Shown piece after piece: positions 48,756 through 59,941 of a stretch of 64,000 nt of DNA. The position numbers were made by a program, and so were the translations under genes. The notes under the pieces are model-generated. The model saw only the letters and a list, made by a program, of their open reading frames with translations, was not told the DNA's origin and did no database searches. The first letter of the stretch is position 1. Each line of letters begins with the position of its first letter. The stretch comes from Sipunculus nudus (Eukaryota > Annelida > Sipuncula > Golfingiida > Sipunculidae): assembly GCA_026874595.1 (NCBI GenBank), contig CM049308.1:52155624-52219623 (forward strand), given 5' to 3'.

Positions 48756-49303
48756 TATTTTTACTTAGCCAATAAGTTTATAATCCCTTGCCATACAAAC
48801 TTGGCCCTTTTAATTATAATAGGGTATAGGTGCATATAAGGTTTTAAAAGTTGCATAAAAAAATGGCTTCATTTCTTGAATTATTTCTCTTGATGTGATA
48901 CGTGTATGCTCCATTGACAAAATACCTGCTGTCGATTTATCCGAACATAAAAAAAGATCAAATACAACATGAAGTGAACCCTTAAAAAATATGTAGGTTC
49001 AACACCTTATTTGCTTCTAATAGATACTAATATAAATAATATAATATTATTTTTAATTTAATATATGCGATAAAATTGTGTAATTTCTTTACTTATTTTT
49101 CTTGACGTGTACTCGCATCATTCACAAAAATACTATAAAAATTAAAGTGGGTCCACAATCATATATATGGAAAAAAAAAAAAAAGATGCGGGTTCACTAA
49201 TCAAGTCTTTTAGGCATTTGCTCCATATGTTTTCTTCATAAAAAATATAGAATCTTCTGTTGTTTTAGCTCCCTGTAGTTCATCCCAGTATACTGCTCCT
49301 TTA

Positions 49304-49336
49304 GGCCAGACTTTTTTAATTGTTTGGTTTACGAAC
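49304..49336. repeat. terminal inverted repeat, left
   Basis: The outer part is GGCCAGACTTTTTTAAT and the inner part ends GGTTTACGAAC. It is paired with 55694-55726. Confidence 0.85.
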
Positions 49337-50093
49337 ATTTTTGAAAAGAGTCATAGGTAGGAGGTAGGAAAAAAAAAAAAAAAAAATTCACTTTACACCT
49401 ATGTATGGGTGCTCGCAATGCTGTATCATTCAAACAGGTTACATATCATTTTTAAAATGGCACAAAAACTAAACAAATACTTCGTAATCTTTATTATAAA
49501 ATTACTGATCAACTACATCCAGAAAGCAATCTCCACCCAACAAAAACACGTTCCATGTCATTACTTATTTTTACTACTTTATACTTTAGTTAATACTATA
49601 AAAAATGGCCTCACAATGTCCTTTAGATTAAACTAATCAGTATGATCTTTCTTAAGCACTTACCATTTAATTAGTAATCAAGATGAAACATTTAAAGCAT
49701 GCAGTATATTCTGTAATCAGCATGATCACCTTTTAACATATTAAAATGACATAATAAACAGAAGACTGTTTATAGAATTCTGCCATGTTTTGCATATATA
49801 AAGTGTATGCTATATCAGGACATGAATTTGAAATAAAATCTTGGAGTAATTAAGAACACACCAAGCTAAATGATAATACACCTATTTTCATCATTTTGTC
49901 AATTAATTTTGTAACAAAAAATGGCCTTTAGTTTACTGCAGGAACTATGCTCATCTTGAACATCATAATTTTAATATCCCTTAACATTATCCAAAATCAA
50001 ACAGTACAGGTGAAACATTTAAAACATTTGTACTATTTTGTACTCAACTACTATAACAGGAAAATCACCAGGTCAGGGATACTAAAATATCCT

Positions 50094-50521
50094 TCACTTC
50101 TTTTTCTTTTTACCACTTTTATGCATTGCAACCTTTAAAGCATTTCTTGTCACTACTCGCTTCCCACTGTTATAACACAGTTCACAAATTGGCCTCACTA
50201 TTCCCCACTCTTGTTTCAGCTGTTCAATGTGATCATTCTCAAAAATCACAGTGCTGCTACAGTGGCAGCAGACAGGATCAAATGTTTGAGTAACACTGGC
50301 AAAATACTGAGTCTCAACTGGTGATGCACATGTCAAACCTTCTCTAACAATAAGGACATCTTTATGTGGCCCATCCAGAATTAAGGGGCTGCCACAAGTA
50401 TAAATCAGCTCTTCTTGTATCCGGTGAAGTGCTTGTTCCTCCTGAATTGAAAATCTCTTGGCACTGTAAACCACCCTGCGCTTTCCGCACTCAGCGCATA
50501 TGATGTAAGCCCTGACCTTCC
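50094..50521 (-). CDS. transposase exon 5, C-terminal cysteine region
   Basis: The acceptor ATATTTACAG joins the previous exon as GGG. It encodes KVRAYIICAECGKRRVVYSA, single cysteines at YTCGSPL and LTCASP, then CCHCSST and ICELCYNSGKRV, and ends in a lysine run before TGA. The C-x2-C pairs look like treble-clef or zinc-ribbon knuckles. The lysine-rich tail is a plausible nuclear signal. Confidence 0.65.
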
Positions 50522-53500
50522 CTGTAAATATAAAAGGTTACAGGCATTTTAAAAATGAAACATTTAAACTTGAACTTTAATATTTTGTATCATTACTGGA
50601 AAAAAATTCTATGGTAGGACAGGAATGTAAAAGGATGCCACTATCTAATAACAAGAAAATATTCTTACAATCTCAGAAACATTACTGTTTATTATTATAT
50701 AAATTTAATTTCTGCCACTGATCAAATAATAATAACCTTTATCTGGACAGAAGACCAGCCATACATTTATCAATTGTAATTGATGCCCCATCACCAGCTA
50801 CCCACCACCAACTAGTAAAGATTTGCGTTTCCTGTCCATGTCTGTTGGCTGCCCTTGCTTTTTGGAACCAGGCCTGTCTGCATCGGAAGTTTCTGTCCCA
50901 TACAACTGTTCAAAGCTAAGGTATTCCCCACTGGAATCCAGGACTGGATCAGGCAGGAAATGGAGGCTGTCAACAACATCACTGGTCAGTCTCCATGGAT
51001 TTAGGATGCAATATCCACAGTTTCCACACTTCTTTATCTACGAAATATGAAAAAATGACACATTTTAAATTCTACATGTTAAATTATGCGCTATGTTATT
51101 ATGGTGGACATCTGACTTGTTCCCATCCCCCCCCCCATGATCTTAGTTTCCATATTTTTATTTTACAAAACCTGAATCTGGTTTTCCTGTGCAAGTCTGA
51201 AGAAGGGCTGGCAATTTTTCAGGACATTTTAGCATTTTTCCATGCTCACCTGTCATATGTATTAAAATTGACATGTTCACTGGCCATAAGGTCAAAGTAC
51301 ACTGAACTAGGCATTCTGGGTTTCATGATGCACAAAAATTCCTTTTTTTTTTAATACAAAGATCAGACCGTGAAATGAAAAGAGTAAAATGCCAAGGCAT
51401 GCAGAATTTGCAACCAGTATGAAAGGCTTTATAAATTGTGATTTTTTAACTGTAATACATTGAATTAGGTTGACCTAATGAAACTTAGAAACTTTTATTA
51501 CCTGAAAAGAATAATGTCTTTGTCTGGTGTGTTTCCTGAAGAAGTCGCCCAGTGCCGGGTATTTGCTGAAGTCACTCTTCAGATCATCCAGGTCCACGGA
51601 GTTATCTATTACTCCAATGAGTTCCCTGATGGCTGTCAGGTCGGTATCACAGGCTGCTGTGTGAACCTGAACTTTTTCATCTAATCTCTCAAGCCTTGAA
51701 AATCTTTCCTTCACAATTTCAATTGGTTTCGCTGTGGCTTTCATGTAACTGGCTTTAAGGTTTGGGGTTTTCTCTGCAGCCCTACGAATGGCTTTCAGGG
51801 AGTTCAAAGACTTCATGCGGGTTTCCAAATTCTCTGGCATTTCTTCCCTTGATAAAGCGACATTTTGCAACCCCAGATTCAAGAGCGACATGATCCTCTC
51901 AGCCGGGTTATTATAACTTTGGTTTGGGGCTGTGCGCACTGCCACCAACATGTCAAGGTCAAGTGCAATGAATTCCAGCAAGGCTGCAGCCTGCACTGAT
52001 TTATTTATTGTTCTATGATCTGGACCTCCATCAGTGAATCTGAAAAGTATGGGAAATTGTGATGACACATCATCCTCTGAGTAGTTTTCTCGGACTATGT
52101 TCAGGGTCTCCGCTGCATGTCTTATGGGTGATGAAGGCTGGAAGACTTTGTCCTTCACAGTCACAAAGACTGTTCCCTTGTAAAAAGAATCCTTGGAATC
52201 TTGCGGTATTTGTACTACAAGGCATACAGAGGGGATGATTCCCCCCACATGGAAGTCATGGTCAAGTGCCAATGGTGCAGACCGCTTACCCCCCACAACC
52301 AAAGCTCCATGGTGAGCCCTGACTCCTGTAGAGATTGCCCCACTTGGCTCACCAATGGGGATAACAGCCTTGTCATCCAAACACTGAAACATTGAAACAT
52401 CTCTATATTTAACAGCCATGCATTTCAGCATTTGAAACAAATGAAAGGCATATGCCGAGTCCTCATGCTTAGATCTTAGAATTCTCTGTTGAACAGCAAA
52501 CTTAACATTGTATCTGCCAGTGTAATACATTGCAGCCCTTGTGTAGGGATTAGCTGGTTGAAAATTCAGCAGTATCCAAGATAGAGAGGGTGCCTTTGTA
52601 CCCTCTGGCAGTGTCTTCAGCACTTGCTCCCTGAGATCTCGGACAGAGATGGCTAGCGGCATGTATAGCGTTTCACCATGTCTCCTTTCGTCACAGATTG
52701 CCCTCTCATCAAGAAATTTTCCAAAGGCCTCCCAAAAGACATCAAATTCAGGATTTTTGTGCTTACCATTCTGCGCTCTTAAATCGAATATTAAGTCAGG
52801 ATCATCAGCGCTGAGTAAATATTCACAAACTCTGTCATCTATACCACTCTGGGCCTGATTCTCTGTAGCAAATTCATATCCAGTCAGATAATGATACATA
52901 TTGCGCAATAGGGCAGGGGTACAAATTGCATGGCTTGAGAACACTTCAATGAATTCCTTGCGCATTGACCTTGTGGAATATTTTGGAATCTGTGTTTGTA
53001 GATCATGAATGATCTTAATATCCAGTGCTGGATCTCTTTGATACTGAATTTCATGTATTTTCCATACAAATGTTAAATTTCCCAAATAATTACCCTGAGA
53101 ATACACATATTCAGAACAGGTGAAGGGGAATTTTAAGTTTGTTATCCATTTTCTCCTTAAAAGTTTATCATCTGGTTGAAAATCTTGCAGACACACAGGA
53201 TCATAAAGTTCTCTGCTTTCCATGTAGCTATGCAATTTTTCATACATTTCAATGTCTAACTTTTCTATCTGCTCACTGCGTTCAATTACTTCCAAACACC
53301 AGTTATCTTTGACACTCCTAACTGGATCCTTTGAAGAATGGTGTGCAGCTGAACGTTCACTCTGTTTTGTTAGAAACTCCTTATATTTGAGCAAGGCATT
53401 ATACAGAGCTGTTACATCATCCCTGAATGATTTGAACTGGCTAACTAAGAACCAAGGCAGCATCAGGGTTTCAGCAAGGGTGTCCAATTTAGATTTAAGT

Positions 53501-55115
53501 TCCTCACACTTTAGCTGAAAGAAATAATTAGAAACAAGTGCAAGTTCACATCACCAGGCCAGGTTCCTCTATATTATTTCAATAAAGAATTTTCAATGTT
53601 AACCAAGATAAAAAGTAAGAAAAATAACCGAGGTAACTCATTTATAAAACTCAGAATGACCCTTGTTGATGTAGGCAACAATAATATAAACTTGCTAATA
53701 AAACACATGAAAAAATGGCATACACTTGTTTAAGTAATGTATTGATCAGCAGGGCTAATGAGGCTGCCTTTTCAACTAGAAATAAATATCATTTTATAAA
53801 TATTATATGAACAATTAAAAACATGTAATGTGTTAGTATATTAAAAAAGTAGTCCCATAATTTTAAAGTGTACTGTTAAAATTATACAAAATAAGAAGAC
53901 TTTACAATGATGCATATTTCAAAACCATGAAGGTGTCAATTTGTTGACAGAAAGCTAAATATTTACCGCTGGAAGCTTCTTATGCTGGGCCTTTAGATCC
54001 CGGAAACCTTTCAATCCAGCAAAAGGTTCAGGCAACCGTATGCTCCGATGCTCCAGCCTTTCAAGATACGGATCTATGAACCATAGAACATCAGTCAGAA
54101 CCAGCAGAATCTTGATCCCAATATCATGCACCTGACTTGGTCGGAAACCCAGTTTGTAGTGGTCTCTCATGACGTCTAAAACTTCATTCTGGAGCCTGTG
54201 ACGAGCATTCCTTGGTTCCCTGCGACAAAGAGAGAATTCATTAAATTACTATCTTCATCTGCTAGTCATAATATTGTCCATATATTTCATTGAATTTTCT
54301 GTGCCCTGGGGCTATAAAATCTGTTCAAGCATACAGGTCTCCACGTAACATAAGTTCATCCAAATTCACAAATTTATTAAAAAAAAATCAACAAAAATAT
54401 TCAGATTGGTGTTAATTTTCCAATTCGACAGTATTTAAATTGGTTATTTAGTTTACTTGAGAAAGCTAATAATTAAAGTTGAAAAGAAATGACTGTTAAG
54501 AACAGCAAAAAAATGACTCAATGGTTTATCTTAAAACTTAAAATAAAAAACATGTAATAATACTGTCACATACTAGTGATATGATCCACACAGACATCTT
54601 GAGTCAAGGAATATTAAATTATTATTTATTATATTTAACAATTGTTATCCAACTTAAACATGAATTGATCAATAGTAAAAAGTAATAACTGTTATGACAA
54701 TAAATTAAATCATTATTAAAATGGTTTTATTAAATACTTACACTTTAGGTGGCAGATGGGCATATTTTCTGTTCATGTTCATTAATAATTCTAGTCCATT
54801 CTGAGGCTGTCCTGGGCCCGTTGCGCTGTCGTCAGTGTTCTGCAGTTTCGTCATATGGATGACGATATGCTTAATTTCAAAAACTGATAGTAATGAACTA
54901 GGCATTGACTGGTCTAAGGCCATTCCTTTCTCGGATGCACAAACTTCAGGGTCCCTCTAATAACCAACAATTTTACTGAGTCGAAGGTCCGCATCGAGCT
55001 CAACGGCTCCCACCAAATCTCCAACAGTCGCATCACCGGGGACTTTGGTTATTTCTCGGCCGATAGTCCGACACTCTGTTTTGATATTCATGCAGACCCA
55101 GTTATTCCCATCCAT
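50094..55115 (-). CDS. spliced DDE transposase-like gene, five exons, one in-frame TAG
   Basis: The exons join in phase as 55115-54742, 54219-53967, 53514-51502, 51037-50806 and 50521-50094, totalling exactly 1,100 codons including the terminal TGA. Exon 3 holds an RNase-H-like core; the last two exons hold a cysteine-pair region. The start is the ATG at 55115, the first in frame. The only defect is TAG at 54957-54959 (codon 53). The downstream ATG at 54923 could restart translation and would still give over 1,000 residues. The protein would cut and join the element's ends in the nucleus. Similar D-G-G-P-D-H and N-P-x-E-R motifs recur, from memory, in repetitive proteins of marine invertebrates and of the fungus Rhizophagus; this could not be searched. 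Confidence 0.75.
50806..51037 (-). CDS. transposase exon 4, first cysteine cluster
   Basis: The acceptor ATATTTCGTAG is followed by IKKCGNCGYCILNPWRLTSD, a C-x2-C-x2-C run, then an acidic segment (EYLSFEQLYGTETSDADRPG) and a basic one (MDRKRKS). It exits in phase 1 at G|GTGGGT; a second possible donor lies three bases away and keeps the same phase. The cysteines probably pair with those of the last exon to bind zinc. Confidence 0.65.
51502..53514 (-). CDS. transposase exon 3, RNase-H-like DDE core
   Basis: A 671-codon exon with acceptor TTATTTCTTTCAG and donor TTTCAG|GTAATA, both phase 0. The candidate catalytic residues, counted from the TTG-initiated frame inside the exon (codon 10), are D371/D372 in CLDDKAVIPIGEPSG, D486 in FRFTDGGPDHR and E530 in NNPAERIMSLLN. 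The spacings of 114 and 43 residues between them fit an RNase-H fold, with strands around LDHDFHVGGIIPSVCLVVQ and KGTVFVTVKD. The first 300 residues are helical and of unknown role. The frame is fully open, so this exon has been under recent constraint or is young. Confidence 0.75.
53967..54219 (-). CDS. transposase exon 2
   Basis: Acceptor TTTGTCGCAG, phase 2 entry (GT plus G), 84 codons, and a donor GCG|GTAAAT in phase 0. It encodes EPRNARHRLQNEVLDVMRD, GFRPSQVHDIGIKILLVLTD and RLPEPFAGLKGFRDLKAQHK. It is mostly helical and basic, with no named domain recognised. It bridges the N-terminal part to the long catalytic exon. Confidence 0.7.
54742..55115 (-). CDS. transposase exon 1, contains in-frame TAG
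   Basis: Begins MDGNNWVCMNIKTECRT and continues DATVGDLVGAVELDADLR, then LSKIVGY, the TAG, RDPEVCASEKG, a second ATG (54923) and ALDQSMPSSLLSVFEIKH. It ends at a perfect donor (AAAGT|GTAAGT) in phase 2. The part before the stop has coding-like pattern and is in the same frame as the part after it, so the stop looks like a late mutation, a readthrough site, or an upstream ORF boundary with restart at 54923. CAG or TGG to TAG would each be a single change. Confidence 0.65.
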
Positions 55116-55693
55116 TATGTTCCTTTTAGACAATTTAATGATGCAGTTGAAAGTCCCAGAACGCTCGCGCCATGGGTAGAACTTCTAAATGACGGAGTTT
55201 GAGCGACGCAGGAGATTTATCGGAGAATTTCCACATTAAATTACGTCTTTATCAAATGCATTTTACGCTTTTCATCTATTCTATTTAAAACTAAATTACG
55301 AACTTTCAACTGATCATTGTTTAATTTTGCATTTTTATTATGTTATTTATTTTGTAAATATTATCTAATTGACATAATCATAATTATATTCCAAAGAGAA
55401 AATCTCCGTGAATTCTCCATATATTTGTACCTTTTAGACGCCCATTCATTTGCCTTTATGGCCGAAGAATACGCTATCATGATTGGCTTAAAAACTCCAT
55501 TTGCAAACAGGAAAGCTAACTTATCAGCCAATCGGAAGAGTTCTGACACTTACGCTAATTACAGGTTCATAATCAACATGGCTTTTTTTGCAATGGCAAC
55601 AGTTACGGACTCAGCGGCGCAATATAAAAGAAAAAAAAACACAAAATGCAAATTTTATTTTTTTTCTGATTTGAGGAAATCGGAGGTCGGCGG

Positions 55694-55726
55694 GTTCGTA
55701 AACCGAAAGATTAAAAAAGTCTGGCC
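55694..55726. repeat. terminal inverted repeat, right
   Basis: Reverse complement of the left repeat with three differences, all in the middle (positions 18, 19 and 22 counted from the outer end). Confidence 0.85.
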
Positions 55727-55769
55727 TTACCAATATTACCATTAATAAGCCTATTAATAATGTATAACA

Positions 55770-56290
55770 TTGTCAAAAATATATATATATATATATATAT
55801 TTCACACAAGTTACTGTAAAGGGAATAAAATAGTTTCTGCTAGGAATTTGTAATAATGAGAAACCAGATTTATTTAAAATAATTATACTAATTTTATATT
55901 TTTAGGCAAACACGGCACTTCGTTTGTCTTTCAACGGCCGATTTTTTTTTTTTTTTTTTTTTGGGGGGGGGGGGGGCGAGGCGCGAGTCATATGACTTCA
56001 CTTTTTTTATTTACAAACAACCGAGCAACAAACAACACCAAGTTGTAGATGGTGAGGTTTCCCGGCCTTCTCTTTGGTTTTACTGGTTTATGTGCAGGAA
56101 GCCATCCGTTACATGCTGGGATGCATATCCCCATCCCTTGATCTAAAGCACTGCTCAAAGCATGGCTATGCTCTTTTCATTAACTGATCATCATGATTAG
56201 CGATAGCATGCGTTTTCATTAAAACAGTGACTTGTGGAACAAGCCATTTCGCAGCTTCTGTTTTGATTTCAGCTATGTACTCAGGGCTTA
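55770..56290. other. no gene; T-run/G-run junction
   Basis: An (AT)n tract (about 55779-55801) and a T-run followed directly by a G-run (about 55943-55976). Nothing coding is recognised. Confidence 0.5.
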
Positions 56291-56291
56291 C

Positions 56292-56367
56292 CTGTAGAAG
56301 TTCGGTGGCTGTGCGCAACGGCTGTCCTGACTCCACAAAGTTGTCTGCTAGTCGCTTGATACCATCC
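56292..56367 (-). CDS. candidate exon C of a second repetitive-protein gene
   Basis: Acceptor GATCGGGCAG and donor CTACAG|GTAAGC enclose DGIKRLADNFVESGQPLRT followed by ATELLQ. Entry phase fits the AA left by the exon at 58739 and exit is phase 0. The intron between them is 2.4 kb and contains a 657-bp foldback insertion. The pattern D-x-I-x-x-L plus a basic helix fits the end of the family described for the exon at 59267. Confidence 0.45.
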
Positions 56368-56999
56368 CTGCCCGATCCCAGTTAAGAATGATTCCAGGTA
56401 ATTGTTCCTCTGACATTATTATCATATATTATGTATTACTGAGTTTCATTCAGTGCATCGAGATATGAATTTTTTTCATATATTTGCAAACAGAAAAAGA
56501 TGGTATCCTCAATGTTTAACACTAGTTTGGTGAGATTTGGTGCTGTATTATATGAATGAGACCACACAGGGGATGCCTAAACTTGCTTTAAGTTAAGAAA
56601 AAAATGTTTGCACAAATGATAGTAATTAATTGTTTTGAGTTGCCATATTCACATGTAAACAAAAGTTTTTGTGGGTCATACCTATTTCACAGGTTTCCAA
56701 GTTTTATTTTGTTCAACAAGACCATGATTGAGAGTCGGCAACAGTGATCTAACTTTATTCAGTTTTGTCTCTTGAAACTTAAGGTTATGTTTGTTCCTGT
56801 TAGATCATACAACACAATGAAACTGTATTCTTTAACGGTTTATCTGAGGGTGAGATACTGTTTAATAAACACATTACAATGCCCTAAACTACCAGTTCAA
56901 CACATCAATGTCTTCCTGGCTAAGATAATTAGCTGACTGTTTTAATTTGTCACTCATAATTTTTATTTTTCAAACTAATTATATTTCCCCAGGCGCTCA

Positions 57000-58000
57000 T
57001 TCAGGGAGGCCGACCAAGAAATTTGTGACTTAAGTGCAGTCTTTAGAGTACCTATCCTCCTGATTACTGCCACAGTTACTCAAGACATGTAGGATAAGAT
57101 GTTTGCCATATTTCACCTTAAACCTGATTAAGTGACGATGGTGTCAAGGGTTCCTGCCCGGTAAATAAACATGATATATGTTAATCTTTTCAATAAAAAT
57201 CACAATATATATGAACAACTTGCAAACATGAAGTCCGTATACTAATGCATTACCATGTTTCATGAAACATCACATGAAATAATTAGAAAAAAATCAGTAC
57301 ATATGCAGTGTAAACAAATATTAACGGTAAAATGAGTATCCGTAGCCTGGTAAAAGACTAAAAGTTTATTTTTAAATCATGAAACATTTCAGAATGTATG
57401 AACATGCTTTTACCTTCACAGCATCTGAAGTGTAGTAGGGGATAAGACTGCAAGTATTTGCAAGAACTTTCACTGAAAAAATGTACTCCAAATGAAAATG
57501 CCGATATATATAAATCTATCTTCAGCTTGTCATGTTAAGATTCATTAATCTGATAACAGTTTGATGATTTATAGATGACAAGATGAAAATATATGTGTTT
57601 TCAATCTCAAGTTCATGATTTTCCTGGTAAACTTCTAAACAAAAATATTTTTTTTTATATACATATTGAAGTGTAGGACACATATGCATAGTAGAGTATT
57701 TGATATTACATGTAGATAAAGTCCATTTTTTAACATAAATCCCTGCTTTTTAAGTGAGACAGTTACTGTAACATACATACACAGTTTAATGTTAAAGTTG
57801 AAAAGGTTTGATAACAAATTGTGCTAAATTTTTCAATGATTATGTCTTTACATTAGATCTGGATTTCAGAAACAAATTTCATTCTGTATGCTACAATATT
57901 GAGAATGAATTCAAGCCTGAAGAGAAAAGGTGGAGAAAAATGTGCATTGCAGTGTGTCACTTTAAACTTCTCATTGCATGATTAAGTTACTCAGACGTGA
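57000..58000. other. intron-like AT-rich stretch
   Basis: No coding sequence seen. It lies within the large intron of the minus-strand gene. Confidence 0.35.
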
Positions 58001-58009
58001 CACATGTAC

Positions 58010-58666
58010 CACAGGCGCTTGAATCGCTATTTGTGTTGATATTGGCTTAAATCGTGTTCAATTTACCTTAACAACAGTCCCCTACCGTTTAATGAGCTGT
58101 AAACCATGTTATATTGCTTGCCGGTACTTGTTTATATAATAGATACACAAGGCCGGCATCCAAGTCTGCGGTGGGTTGGCGATAATACAAGAAATCAATA
58201 GAAAATTCCCGAATATTTCAAAGATTTTCGAGGGAAGAAACTTACAGTCGTTAAATGGCCAGTTCTTCTTTCTATAAAAGTATTAACAATTCCAATACAC
58301 ACAGTGTACCACTTGTAATGAGCTCTTATTTGTAACTAGTCTGCATCCATTAAGCAGCTGTTACCCCAAACGAGGAAATCCCCATTTATCTTGGTCAGCA
58401 GTAATGATTCCCCCCTGGAACCTAACACCTGATTGGTTGATAACGATGGAAATAGTAATCAGGGTTAAATCTGTCTGCTCGTCGCTTAATGGATACAGAC
58501 TCGTCCGCAGACTTGGATGCCGGCCTTGTGTATCTATTATATAAACAAGTACCGGCAAGCGATATAACATGGTTTACAGCTCATTGAACGGTAGGGGATT
58601 GTTGTTAAGGTAAATTGAACACGATTTAAGCCAATATCAACACAAATAGCGATTCAAGCGCCTGTG
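58010..58666. mobile_element. foldback element, 162-bp arms, 7-bp target-site duplication
   Basis: The arms 58010-58171 and 58505-58666 are inverted copies with about three differences. The ends read CACAGGCGCTTGAATCGC. CATGTAC flanks both sides exactly (58003-58009 and 58667-58673). The 333-bp centre has no credible gene. It lies in the intron between exons B and C of the minus-strand gene, and its near-identical arms imply a recent insertion. Confidence 0.85.
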
Positions 58667-58738
58667 CATGTACAAAGTTTTCATTAAAAATACTTTTCTT
58701 GACATCATATATTTTATGCTTTGTAAAGTCTGTCTTAC

Positions 58739-58913
58739 TTTGAATAAAAGTAGGCATATCTTTGGCATATGTTTATGGGTGCCTTGGTGATGTTGGTGCC
58801 TGCCACCTCTTTGGAGTATACTCTTTCCAAAGCATTGCCAAAGCTGCCAACCATATGTGAGGACCTCTGAACTTGATTCTGGCTGTATTGTCCATAACAG
58901 TGTCCAAGGTGGT
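58739..58913 (-). CDS. candidate exon B of a second repetitive-protein gene
   Basis: The acceptor TTAATTATCATCAG joins the G left by the exon at 59267 to give GAC. It encodes HLGHCYGQYSQNQVQRSSHM then VGSFGNALERVYSKEV and ends at TTCAAA|GTAAGA in phase 2. The V-Q-R-S-S-x-x-V-G-x-F-x-N-x-L-E block follows the N-x-x-F-K motif at the distance seen in repetitive invertebrate proteins I associate with DUF6589-like sequences; that name is from memory. Confidence 0.5.
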
Positions 58914-59266
58914 CTGATGATAATTAAAAAAGAAACATTTTAAGGTCTAGCATTCATGACTTGGTTTAAGGTGTATAATAATATACATGGCAACAGGCTT
59001 GAGAGTGACAATGAGGACAAATAAGAGGAAGAACATTGTAAACACTTATAAAAACTGTGTTTTATGTTTCAAAAACTGTGTTTTATGTTTCAAGTATGGC
59101 ATAACCCCAGTATTTTTGGAGGTGCATACATTTTTCAGGATACATTTGGCCTAACATTTATTTATACATATGATCTGGTTTTTGAGGCACTGTTTAGTAT
59201 AAAGGCGTTTACATGATAATACATTAGTCTATGTTCGGCACCCAAGACTTTTAATGATTTGCATAC

Positions 59267-59398
59267 CTTTAAATTCATTGTTGCTACGTTCACATAGCAA
59301 ATCCAGGGCAATGTTGTGGCCTGGCAGTCCCCAGGTGTTAGCAGTTCTGTTTTGAACTAACTGATGAGCTAACTGCTTAATGAGGTAACCATAAATTG
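59267..59398 (-). CDS. candidate exon A of a second repetitive-protein gene
   Basis: The acceptor ATGTAATTCCAG and donor TTTAAAG|GTATGC enclose IYGYLIKQLAHQLVQNRTAN then TWGLPGHNIALDLLCERSNN and EFK. The pattern N-R-x-x-N-x-x-G-x-P-G-x-N-I-x-L-D-L-x-x-E-x-x-N-x-x-F-K is the signature stretch of a protein family that is highly repetitive in invertebrate genomes (possibly DUF6589). Entry and exit are phase 1, and the next exon joins in frame. Function is unknown; a transposition-related role is likely from its copy number in other genomes. Confidence 0.55.
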
Positions 59399-59941
59399 CT
59401 GGAATTACATGTAAACGTTTACTCGATAAACATGCATGATGTAGGTTAAATATAATTACCAGTAGAGTGAATAAATAACCACTTGTGATGGCTGCAATGT
59501 CTCTATACAGCAAGGCAGAATGTATCTACCAGCAGACAGTTAATCAATAACCACTCTTGATGTTTTCAATGTGTCTTTACATAAAATTATTTTTTTTTTT
59601 AAATAAAGCATATGTCCATGGATAATTACTTGTGTCATATTTCAGTTATTCATGCAAGTATTTTAGTGAACGCAGTAGCGTCATGACTAATTATTTAGAC
59701 ACCTGTAACACTCCTGCGCACAATAAAACAGACACCTGTAACAACAAATATACTCATCACCTTCATATCTATATATATTTTGAATGATTGTATATGGCAT
59801 AATTCATATATACTGGTCGTGTACTCTATACGAGGAACAGTGTTAGCACCTTGGCCTTTGCAAATAATCGGCCATTTCAGATCAAAATGACATTCTTTCT
59901 GGTAGTTTTTCCTCGTCTTCAGTGTTGAAAATTTGAGTCAC

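Larger units (their letters stand above)
49304..55726 (-). mobile_element. DDE transposon, 6.4 kb, TTA target-site duplication
   Basis: The left end (49304-49336) and the right end (55694-55726) form 33-bp terminal inverted repeats with three mismatches; the outer 17 bases, GGCCAGACTTTTTTAAT, are identical. TTA flanks both ends (49301-49303 and 55727-55729). The interior is one five-exon minus-strand gene with consistent splice phases, about 0.6 kb of upstream DNA and about 0.8 kb of downstream DNA. The upstream part has two CCAAT-type words in opposite orientation (near 55484 and 55530). A 3-bp TTA duplication with GG-starting ends is the PIF/Harbinger signature, but the encoded protein does not look like a Harbinger transposase, so I leave the superfamily open. 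Confidence 0.8.

Noticed and set aside
51478-53518. Short plus-strand frames across the DDE exon
   Set aside because: Shadows of the 671-codon minus-strand exon.
55317-55745. 142-codon plus-strand frame
   Set aside because: It lies in the upstream region and right terminal repeat of the DDE transposon, with low-complexity composition.
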